Shown: positions 24,461 through 30,219 of the stretch, in pieces | Layout: the number at the start of each line of letters is the position of its first letter | Numbering within the stretch: the stretch's first letter is position 1 | IMG/VR virus record: IMGVR_UViG_3300021956_000028 | Span: 1 to 38,089 of that record | Origin: a virus | Length of the DNA stretch: 38,089 nt | Direction: 5' to 3' (one strand) | Translations under genes and position numbers: made by a program | Notes under the pieces: model-generated | What the model was told of the DNA's origin: nothing | What the model saw: only the letters and a program-made list of their open reading frames with translations | The model's database searches: none

Positions 24461-24735
24461 TTTGCTTCCTCCTTGGGTTTGGTAAATCGAGAGATCGGGA
24501 TAATACGCTTGCTGCCGTCCAACATTTCAATGTGCGCAAAGCCCTGCGAGCCCGCCCAGCACCCGTAGTACGCACGGTTTAGCCCGTCAATGTCGAAGGC
24601 CATCTTCATGCCGTGGCACCAGCTAGGGCGGTCTTGGGTTAGCACGGTCTGAACGCTGATGTCGTTCGTGTACGTCAGGTAGTCGGGTGGGGCCGCCATC
24701 GCAGGCGCTGCCAGTAATAAAAGTAGGTATCTCAT
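24457..24735 (-). CDS. small secreted (periplasmic) protein
   Basis: 92 aa with a clear signal peptide (MRYLLLLLAAPAMAAPP; cleavage likely after AMA). The mature part has two Cys (in SWCHGMK and YYGCWAGSQ) that could form a disulfide, and ends in a charged tail. No enzyme motif is visible. An exported protein made before lysis could alter the envelope, for instance in superinfection exclusion, but that is inference. It lies in a chain of ATGA overlaps. Confidence 0.72.
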   Translation of the reverse strand: MRYLLLLLAAPAMAAPPDYLTYTNDISVQTVLTQDRPSWCHGMKMAFDIDGLNRAYYGCWAGSQGFAHIEMLDGSKRIIPISRFTKPKEEAK

Positions 24736-24980
24736 GTGTTCTTCTCCTTTAGCTTGGCTTCGATGGCTGCAATAACTGCTTTCCCTTTCTTTGACACTGG
24801 GCCAGCACCGCCATTTAATCCAAAGTGATAACGCAATACATCATCTGTCAATATCTCCTCATCCGTCAGCCCCTGCCATTCGTGGTGTGGTGGGGCGCTT
24901 AAGGTATTCAAAAGTTCTATCCGATCTTTATTGTCAAAAATTAGTTTGTCTGGGTCTGTTGGGTGTGCTTTAAGCACCAT
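24732..24980 (-). CDS. hypothetical protein with WxGLTDEE motif
   Basis: 82 aa from the ATG at 24980, which has AGGAG seven nt upstream; longer in-frame starts lie inside the next gene. The C-terminal half has HEWQGLTDEEILTDDVLRYH, a motif that recurs in phage accessory proteins and in the product of 25176-25598. The tail SKKGKAVIAAIEAKLKEKN is helical. The motif seems to be a mobile adaptor of unknown binding partner. Confidence 0.65.
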   Translation of the reverse strand: MVLKAHPTDPDKLIFDNKDRIELLNTLSAPPHHEWQGLTDEEILTDDVLRYHFGLNGGAGPVSKKGKAVIAAIEAKLKEKNT

Positions 24981-24990
24981 AAGTTTTCTC

Positions 24991-25179
24991 CTAAATATCA
25001 TAAGCCGCTTCCTGTCCTGCGCCATGCAAGTATCTCGGCGTGAACTCACTTGCCTTTATCTTTCCTATCTGGCCTTCCGTTGTTTCGACAATCAAGGTAT
25101 CGCCGTGCACCTCCTTGATCTGGCAATACACGGCAGGCCAATTAAACCACCCTGTATACCCAACACGTAATTCGCTCAT
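24991..25179 (-). CDS. hypothetical small beta-barrel protein
   Basis: 62 aa: MSELRVGYTGWFNWPAVYCQ, then IKEVHGDTLIVETTEGQIGK. The strand pattern (VxxTxGxIxKI) resembles a short SH3/Tudor-like barrel, seen in various phage early proteins. No family can be named. It overlaps the upstream gene by 4 nt (ATGA). Confidence 0.65.
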   Translation of the reverse strand: MSELRVGYTGWFNWPAVYCQIKEVHGDTLIVETTEGQIGKIKASEFTPRYLHGAGQEAAYDI

Positions 25180-25598
25180 GTGTTTTTCCTCCGCAACAAT
25201 TTTTCAATCGCTCGACTAAGTGCAATAGGCCATACATCTTTTGTCAGCGTAGTCAAAACCCGCGCTGTCTCAATCTCCACTTCCTCATCCGTCAGCCCCC
25301 GCCATTCTTTGCGCTGTGGTGGGGCGGTGTAAAGTGGTTCGTGTTTCCAGTGGTCGCCGTAATACCAAGGTGTCAGATCGTTTAGGTCTACAGCGCCATC
25401 CCATGTGTGCCGCCACGCCACTGGCTCCGGTTCAGGCTGCGCTAGTCGGGCGCGGAGGGTTTCGATTGCTGCGTCCGATTGATGCCATGTTGCGCTGTCA
25501 AAGTGAATTGTTGCTGTGCCTAAGCCGATACAGCGTTGAATATGCTCCAACGCATCCAGCACCTGCTGCGCTTCCTCGCGGGTTAGTGTGATAATCAT
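25176..25598 (-). CDS. hypothetical protein, modular early-type (LYTAPPQR...GLTDEE)
   Basis: 140 aa from the ATG at 25598 (GAGG five nt upstream). The N-terminal half (MIITLTREEAQQVLDALEHI) is helical; the middle has EPVAWRHTWDGAVD and WKHEPLYTAPPQR; then EWRGLTDEEVEIETARVL and a basic tail. The PLYTAPPQR...GLTDEE combination is a modular arrangement I know from variable phage early genes of unknown function. The second module also appears in the 24732-24980 gene. Confidence 0.7.
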   Translation of the reverse strand: MIITLTREEAQQVLDALEHIQRCIGLGTATIHFDSATWHQSDAAIETLRARLAQPEPEPVAWRHTWDGAVDLNDLTPWYYGDHWKHEPLYTAPPQRKEWRGLTDEEVEIETARVLTTLTKDVWPIALSRAIEKLLRRKNT

Positions 25599-25605
25599 TG
25601 TTGCC

Positions 25606-25806
25606 TCACAGATCAGGGTCAATCCAAAACCCAGCGCCAAAGATCAGCGGGATGGGGTCATAGTCTTCGCCTTCAGCCTCTTGAATTTCTTTTTGCAAGT
25701 TGGTGCATTTCTCATGCAAATCCATCACTAAGGCGTAGACTTTTTGGCCTTCTTCTTGGTATCGGTTGTGCAGTTTCTTTAACTCGTTGATTTCTTTTGG
25801 TGTCAT
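25606..25806 (-). CDS. hypothetical coiled-coil protein
   Basis: 66 aa: MTPKEINELKKLHNRYQEEG and VYALVMDLHEKCTNLQKEIQ form an N-terminal coiled coil, followed by an acidic stretch and a hydrophobic end (DPIPLIFGAGFWIDPDL). No family recognised. It overlaps the upstream gene by 4 nt. Confidence 0.65.
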   Translation of the reverse strand: MTPKEINELKKLHNRYQEEGQKVYALVMDLHEKCTNLQKEIQEAEGEDYDPIPLIFGAGFWIDPDL

Positions 25807-25928
25807 TGTGGATTTTCCTCTTCGTCAAATGTCATATCGACAGGGTGCGGCACATCGTCATGTACAATCAACCCATCTTCTTCAGGCAGGAACCTGCCGC
25901 ATACGATGCAGTAATAACCATCGCTCAT
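25803..25928 (-). CDS. conserved small CxxC protein
   Basis: 41 aa, MSDGYYCIVCGRFLPEEDGL, then IVHDDVPHPVDMTFDEEENP. The YYCxVCGRFLP...VHDDVPHPxDMTFDEE pattern is a recurring small phage protein; the CxxC plus His may bind zinc. GGGAG lies seven nt before the ATG; the gene overlaps neighbours by 4 nt on both sides. Function unknown. Confidence 0.75.
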   Translation of the reverse strand: MSDGYYCIVCGRFLPEEDGLIVHDDVPHPVDMTFDEEENPQ

Positions 25929-26185
25929 TGTTGTTCTCCCGTAGCTTTGGCGATGGCTTTCTGTGCAATCGTGTTGCCTATGCTGTTACCGTATCTATCG
26001 CCATTGCCAAGTCGAGCCAGTTTATCCAGAGCCGCCACCAACTCAGCATTCACCTTATGCAAGCGGCGTAGTTCGGCGGCGTATGCAAACATTTCTTTGT
26101 GTGGAAGTGATCTTCTTTCTAACCAACCAGCAAAATGTTCAGCGTCATCAGCCAGCCGCAGGGCTTCGGGTTGTTTATCTGTCAT
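25925..26185 (-). CDS. hypothetical early protein (Ea-type)
   Basis: 86 aa, helical: MTDKQPEALRLADDAEHFAG, then AAELRRLHKVNAELVAALDK. The PEALRLADxLE...AAELRRLHxVNxELxxAL pattern is frequent in short phage early proteins of Ea8.5/Ea22 style, whose roles are undefined. It overlaps the helicase stop and the CxxC gene by 4 nt each. Confidence 0.7.
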   Translation of the reverse strand: MTDKQPEALRLADDAEHFAGWLERRSLPHKEMFAYAAELRRLHKVNAELVAALDKLARLGNGDRYGNSIGNTIAQKAIAKATGEQQ

Positions 26186-27519
26186 TTCAGTGCCTCCATC
26201 GCTATGTCGGAAATTGCTCGTTTGTCGTGCAGTGCTGCCCAGATCTTTTCGTCAACTGTCTTCTCGGCGAGTAGGATATAGACCCAGACATCTCGCACTT
26301 GACCCGAACGGTGCAGCCGTCCAACCGTTTGCTCGTACAGCTCCAAGCTCCACGGCAACGACAGAAATACCATGTGATGACTTGCACCTTGTAAATTCAG
26401 ACCGTGCCCTGCTGACTTGGGGTGGACAGCTAATAATTCAATTTGTCCGGCGTTCCACCGTTCGATCGCGCGGTCATCATCCAAGGTTTGTACTTGCGGA
26501 TAGCGCCGTTTAAGCTCTGCAAGTTCTTCCTGAAACTGGTAAACGATAAGCGTATTCGCATGTTGGTTCTCCTCTAGTAAATCGTCCAATCGATCAAACT
26601 TGTGACTGCTAAACCACACCGCCGTCTTACTCGACGTAAACTGACCCGACGCGTCACTCGCCACCCGGCTGCTGTCGTACACAAAGCCAGACGCCATCTG
26701 TTGCAACTTTGATGTAACGGCAGCAGCGTTTGCCGCCAGAATCTCAGCCGTCGGAAACTGCACCACAAAGTCTTTCTTCATCTTCTCGTAGGGTTTGCGG
26801 TCGTCCAACTGACTGCGCAGCTCAACCACATGGCAGGGCGGCAGCTTGTCCTTGTATTCGCCAGGCTCCAGTACGAAGGTCGCCGGCTTGATCTTCTCCA
26901 TGACTAGCTGCAGAGCGCCTGGGCGTGGCAGCCACTCGCCAAAGTCGCGGTTCATACATACAAAGTATTGCTGCAGGAACGCGCCTTTGGCACGGCCAAG
27001 CAGCTTCTCGTCGACGATCTTGCACTGGCCGAACACGTCTTCAAGGCCGTTACTGGTAAATGAGCCGGTCAGACCCCAACGAATCTTGAATTGGTCGATC
27101 ACCTTGTGCAGCGCCTTAAAGCGTGTGCCGGACGGATTTTTGAGTTTGGTCAGCTCGTCAAACACAATCGCGTCAAAGTCGGACAAGTCTTGTTCGGCTA
27201 GCCACTGAATGTTGTCGTAGTTAGTGACCACTATCGCCACAAACGAGCGCAGTGCTGACGCCCGATCTTTAGGCGCGCCCACGGCGACGCGGTGATCTAG
27301 CTCTGGCGCCCATTTGGGCACCTCGATTGGCCACACGTCAGTGCAAACACGCTTTGGCGCCAAAACAAGGAAGCGACTTGCGTAGCCATCCTTGACCATC
27401 GCCTGCATGGCGGTCAGCGTGATCGCCGTCTTGCCTGCGCCCACAGGCGCCAAGATCATCGCCCGGTCACGCTCGTACAAGAAGTCGGCGGCTTCGTCTT
27501 GGTAGGGTCTAAGCTGCAT
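26182..27519 (-). CDS. SNF2-like DEAD/DEAH-box helicase
   Basis: 445 aa from the ATG at 27519, with GAGG five nt upstream; a GTG further up would extend into the previous gene. Superfamily 2 ATPase: Q-like LRPYQDEAADFL (3-14), Walker A PVGAGKTAIT (25-34), Walker B VFDELTKLKN (119-128, DELT rather than DEAH), motif III GLTGSF (149-154), motif V SAGHGLNLQGA (369-379) and motif VI YEQTVGRLHRSGQ (395-407). It is short for SNF2 proteins but typical of phage versions, and may act in recombination-dependent replication with the VRR-NUC nuclease upstream. Confidence 0.93.
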   Translation of the reverse strand: MQLRPYQDEAADFLYERDRAMILAPVGAGKTAITLTAMQAMVKDGYASRFLVLAPKRVCTDVWPIEVPKWAPELDHRVAVGAPKDRASALRSFVAIVVTNYDNIQWLAEQDLSDFDAIVFDELTKLKNPSGTRFKALHKVIDQFKIRWGLTGSFTSNGLEDVFGQCKIVDEKLLGRAKGAFLQQYFVCMNRDFGEWLPRPGALQLVMEKIKPATFVLEPGEYKDKLPPCHVVELRSQLDDRKPYEKMKKDFVVQFPTAEILAANAAAVTSKLQQMASGFVYDSSRVASDASGQFTSSKTAVWFSSHKFDRLDDLLEENQHANTLIVYQFQEELAELKRRYPQVQTLDDDRAIERWNAGQIELLAVHPKSAGHGLNLQGASHHMVFLSLPWSLELYEQTVGRLHRSGQVRDVWVYILLAEKTVDEKIWAALHDKRAISDIAMEALK

Positions 27520-27781
27520 TGTTGCCTCTGGCGCGGATAAGTTCTTGGCAATGGTTTTTAACGCCGTAGGCAAATTTTGCAGAATCAGGACTGTCGTACA
27601 TAGACGCAGACCCTACTGCGCCATTACAGGCTTCTGCGCACGCCTCGCGCTCTGCTGCTGCGCCTGCTTCATAAATAGTCTTAAAAGCGTCTGTAAAAGT
27701 AGCGTCAGAAAACTGAATGACTGCGCCGCCCAATAAAAAATTCCCGCCCAGCTCTTCAACTAATTTGTCTAATCCATTCAT
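27509..27781 (-). CDS. hypothetical protein
   Basis: 90 aa. The ATG at 27781 has AGGAG eight nt upstream; a TTG one codon earlier is less likely. The middle part has AFKTIYEAGAAAEREACAEA, like the (A)AEREACAxxC motif of many small phage proteins, and the end CQELIRARGNN is helical. Function unknown. It overlaps the nuclease gene by 26 nt and the helicase start by 11 nt. Confidence 0.68.
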   Translation of the reverse strand: MNGLDKLVEELGGNFLLGGAVIQFSDATFTDAFKTIYEAGAAAEREACAEACNGAVGSASMYDSPDSAKFAYGVKNHCQELIRARGNNAA

Positions 27782-28031
27782 CAATCATCTCCTTTGACCA
27801 TAAACAGGCGTAGTTTTGTTTTAAGCGCAACACGTCGTTGCGGAAGATCTTTTGTAGTTCAGACAGCCGACCGCCTTTGGTTTTCAATTCGACAAACCAT
27901 GTGCTGCCATCAGGCATACAAGCCAAGCGATCACTAACCCCACGTTGTGTGGGAGACTTGAACTTGTACGTCTTACCGCCAGCACGTTCGACCGTCCAAA
28001 CAAAGTAGTTCTCGATTTCTTTTTCTAACAT
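27756..28031 (-). CDS. VRR-NUC domain nuclease
   Basis: 91 aa, essentially a stand-alone VRR-NUC domain, a PD-(D/E)xK nuclease often acting on branched DNA. Key residues: E6 in the first helix (LEKEIENYFVW), D33 in GVSDRLACMP, and the ELKTKGG core (E48, K50), followed by LSELQKIFRNDVLRLKQNYA. It probably resolves replication or recombination intermediates with the downstream helicase. First gene of the leftward middle operon; the promoter -10 ends 6 nt before the ATG and there is no Shine-Dalgarno, so it should be read from a leaderless mRNA. Confidence 0.92.
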   Translation of the reverse strand: MLEKEIENYFVWTVERAGGKTYKFKSPTQRGVSDRLACMPDGSTWFVELKTKGGRLSELQKIFRNDVLRLKQNYACLWSKEMIDEWIRQIS

Positions 28032-28037
28032 GGCGCA

Positions 28038-28066
28038 AATATAAAGGCTAAAAAAGTATTTGACAA
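28038..28066 (-). promoter_or_regulatory. leftward sigma-70 promoter of middle operon
   Basis: On the minus strand: -35 TTGTCA (28066-28061), 17-bp spacer, -10 TATATT (28043-28038). The expected start point is around 28031, at or next to the A of the nuclease ATG. The -35 overlaps that of the rightward promoter. Confidence 0.75.
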
Positions 28067-28088
28067 GAATTATTTTAGGGTCTACAGT
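28060..28088 (+). promoter_or_regulatory. rightward sigma-70 promoter of replication operon
   Basis: -35 TTGACA (28060-28065), 17-bp spacer, -10 TACAGT (28083-28088), giving a leader of roughly 27 nt before the ATG at 28122. It shares five -35 positions with the leftward promoter, so the two are likely to compete or be switched together. Confidence 0.78.
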
Positions 28089-28121
28089 CGAGGCTCAATC
28101 ACTACACGGGAGTACAGTCAA

Positions 28122-28301
28122 ATGAATGTAGAAGACATTTTTGATGCAGACGGCACAGCCCTGCAAGCAGCATTAGACCTAATCGAGGTCATCATCAAAA
28201 CCGATCCCGGCGTTTACGACGAAACGGCTGCGCCGGTACTGTTGTTGTTGCGTCAACGCCTGTCTAGTTCATGGCGTAACGAGCCAGCGGGGGTGAAATA
28301 A
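28122..28301 (+). CDS. small hypothetical protein, first gene of replication operon
   Basis: 59 aa: MNVEDIFDADGTALQAALDL, then IEVIIKTDPGVYDETAAPVL and LLLRQRLSSSWRNEP. Acidic N-terminus, helical throughout; no family recognised. GGGAG precedes the ATG in a GGGAGTACAGTcaa context, echoed by AGGAGTACAGTa before the 29433 gene. The stop overlaps the next start (TAATG), so translation is coupled to the nuclease gene. Confidence 0.75.
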   Translation: MNVEDIFDADGTALQAALDLIEVIIKTDPGVYDETAAPVLLLLRQRLSSSWRNEPAGVK

Positions 28302-29419
28302 TGAGCCATTCCAATATCGTCGGCGGTTCCACCGCCAAGCGCGTCATCAACTGCCCGGCATCAGTCAAACTTGTGCAACAGATGCCGCCGCAGGTCGAGT
28401 CCGAACACGCAGCACGCGGCACACTGCTGCATAACGTCATCGCCGAACTGCTTGAGTTCGACAAAAAGCCCGCGCAGTGCTTGGGCGCACAGTACAAAGA
28501 TCAGATACTCACACCGGAGCTACTTGATGAAAAGATTATTCCCGCTCTCGCGCTACTCGATGAAGTCGATCCCGAAAAGCAAATGGAGTATATGGTTGAG
28601 ACCCGAGTTGGGTTTGGCGATTTTCTGCCTGGTGTGTTTGGTAGCACTGACTTACTTGGGCGTAAAGGTAAACGCGCTATCGTTCTCGATTGGAAGTTTG
28701 GCGATGGCGTGCTTGTGGATGCTGAAGATAATCCTCAACTCTTATTTTACGCAGCTGCGGCAATGAGAACACCGGCAGCGCAATGGATATTCGAAGGCGC
28801 TGAAGAGATCGAGTGCATCATCGTGCAGCCGCCATCGATTCGTCGTTGGGTGACCACGCCAGAGCGCATCAAGCAGTTCGAGCAAGAACTCCTCTACGCT
28901 GTGCGTCTCTCATCATGGCCAGAGGCACCGTTTGCAACAGGCGACCATTGCCGTTGGTGTACCGCAAAACCTATTTGCCCACGCATGACCGGCGCAGCTG
29001 ATCGTGCGCTGAAGGTGCAGCTGACTAACCTGCCGGCAGAACAGATCGCAACGCAGCTGCGTCAGGCTGATATGCTGGAAGACTACATCAAGGAGCTGCG
29101 CGCGCTTGCGTTCCAGATGCTTGAGAACGACCGCCCCGTGCCTGGCTACAAACTGGTTGCCAAACGTGGCACACGCCAGTGGGTAAACGAGGCGAAGATT
29201 GAAGCGTGGGCTGACGCGAATGGCGTAGAAGACGCATACGACACCAAAATTAAATCGCCCGCACAGCTTGAAAAAGTCTTGAAAAAGACTACACTAGATT
29301 TCCCGTCAGATTTGGTTGTATCGATCTCGTCGGGGAGTACGTTGGCGCCGGAGTCTGACCCGAGGCCAGCGGTTCTGCAAATCGGGAAGCAGTTAACTGC
29401 AGCCCTTTCTAAACTTTAA
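28301..29419 (+). CDS. Cas4/RecB-like nuclease, DUF2800 family
   Basis: 372 aa. It starts MSHSNIVGGSTAKRVINCPA and has EHAARGTLLHNVIAELL (catalytic His region, about 32-48), a DLLGRKGKRAIVLDWKFGDG core (D and K of PD-(D/E)xK, about 117-136), QLLFYAAAA (QxxxY motif) and a C-terminal CRWCTAKPICPR cluster which, with the early Cys (about 18), may bind an iron-sulfur cluster as in Cas4 and AddB. DUF2800 proteins sit beside phage family A polymerases and are thought to process DNA ends for recombination. All motifs look intact. Confidence 0.9.
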   Translation: MSHSNIVGGSTAKRVINCPASVKLVQQMPPQVESEHAARGTLLHNVIAELLEFDKKPAQCLGAQYKDQILTPELLDEKIIPALALLDEVDPEKQMEYMVETRVGFGDFLPGVFGSTDLLGRKGKRAIVLDWKFGDGVLVDAEDNPQLLFYAAAAMRTPAAQWIFEGAEEIECIIVQPPSIRRWVTTPERIKQFEQELLYAVRLSSWPEAPFATGDHCRWCTAKPICPRMTGAADRALKVQLTNLPAEQIATQLRQADMLEDYIKELRALAFQMLENDRPVPGYKLVAKRGTRQWVNEAKIEAWADANGVEDAYDTKIKSPAQLEKVLKKTTLDFPSDLVVSISSGSTLAPESDPRPAVLQIGKQLTAALSKL

Positions 29420-29432
29420 TAGGAGTACAGTA

Positions 29433-30074
29433 ATGTCCAATATGGTCACGTTCAAAGGTGCAAACCTTCCAGCAGTATCTACCCTCTCCACCGCACTGCG
29501 TTCGCTTGAAACCGTCGCAGGCCCAGCAGGTTCTGTCATCATCAAGATGGACAAGACCGGCCACTGGGTGTTCGGTGCTGACCAAACTGACGTCGAAGAA
29601 GACTCGACTTGGGCGGTCAACCCGTTCAGCTTCATCCACGGCTTTATCGCTTGGGGTGACGGCGAGGTGTTGGGCGAGAAGATGGTGTCGGTCTCCGAGC
29701 CGCTGCCTGAGATGGAAGCAGCACCGCCCAACGCCAAGCGTGGTTGGGAGTCGCAGATCGGCATGTCCTTGAAGTGCGTCTCTGGCGAAGATAAGGACAT
29801 GGAGGCGCGCTACACGGTGACGTCCGTCGGTGGTAAGAAGGCCGTGCAAGCTCTCGCGGTTGCAATTGCCGAGCAGGTTGAGAAGAACCAGGCCAAGCCC
29901 GTGCCTGTGGTGCGTCTCAAAAAAGACCACTACACGCACAAGTCGTATGGCCGCATCTACACGCCGGTCTTTGAGATCGTCGAGTTTGTGTCGATGGATG
30001 GTAAAGCAGATGAAGCCCCGGCTGAAGAAGCACCTGCAGCCGAAGCCGCACCTGCCCGCCGCCGTCGCGGCTAA
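29433..30074 (+). CDS. probable ssDNA-binding protein (DUF2815-like)
   Basis: 213 aa. The beta-rich core contains VFGADQTDVEEDSTWAVNPF, GFIAWGDGEVLGEKMVS and HYTHKSYGRIYTPVFEIVEF. The tail is acidic Glu/Ala-rich followed by RRRRG. Position between a DUF2800 nuclease and a family A polymerase is where phage single-strand binding proteins of the DUF2815 type are found; the acidic tail also suits an SSB. The end RRRRG is unusual, since SSB tails normally end hydrophobic-acidic. AGGAG precedes the ATG. Confidence 0.75.
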   Translation: MSNMVTFKGANLPAVSTLSTALRSLETVAGPAGSVIIKMDKTGHWVFGADQTDVEEDSTWAVNPFSFIHGFIAWGDGEVLGEKMVSVSEPLPEMEAAPPNAKRGWESQIGMSLKCVSGEDKDMEARYTVTSVGGKKAVQALAVAIAEQVEKNQAKPVPVVRLKKDHYTHKSYGRIYTPVFEIVEFVSMDGKADEAPAEEAPAAEAAPARRRRG

Positions 30075-30079
30075 GTAGC

Positions 30080-30154
30080 ATGGGGAAAAGCGGATGCCGG
30101 GCGGTTGACGGACGCAGCGAGTACCCCACCTTTTCTATGACCCCGGTCATCTAA
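30080..30154 (+). CDS. possible 24-aa leader ORF
   Basis: ATG at 30080 to TAA at 30152-30154, within the leader of the polymerase gene. It reads MGKSGCRAVDGRSEYPTFSM, then TPVI. There is no convincing Shine-Dalgarno. The last codons overlap the left arm of the large hairpin (30138-30152), so ribosomes translating it would melt that arm, as in attenuation systems. Might be chance; no family known. Confidence 0.3.
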   Translation: MGKSGCRAVDGRSEYPTFSMTPVI

Positions 30155-30210
30155 TCATCAGGCTCTTCCTTGGTCGGTTCGACCTGATGCTGGCAAGATG
30201 ACAGGGGTCA
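30138..30210 (+). promoter_or_regulatory. large compound hairpin in polymerase leader
   Basis: A 15-nt left arm (30138-30152, TGACCCCGGTCATCT) pairs with a right arm (30196-30210, AGATGACAGGGGTCA) with a single internal mismatch. Inside, CATCAG (30156-30161) pairs with CTGATG (30184-30189), and GTCG (30173-30176) with CGAC (30180-30183) around a GTT loop. The structure ends 9 nt before the polymerase ATG, where no clear Shine-Dalgarno is seen, and no T-run follows. A translational or attenuation switch is the likeliest role. Confidence 0.6.
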
Positions 30211-30219
30211 CCCTTACCC

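Noticed and set aside
25797-26513. A 238-codon rightward frame opposite the middle operon
   Set aside because: It crosses several genuine leftward genes linked by ATGA overlaps, and its Ser/Arg/Cys-rich product has no plausible domain.
30171-30190. GGTTCGACC resembling a tRNA T-arm
   Set aside because: The flanking bases do not form a T-stem and no acceptor, D or anticodon arms can be built around it; the bases fit the compound hairpin better.
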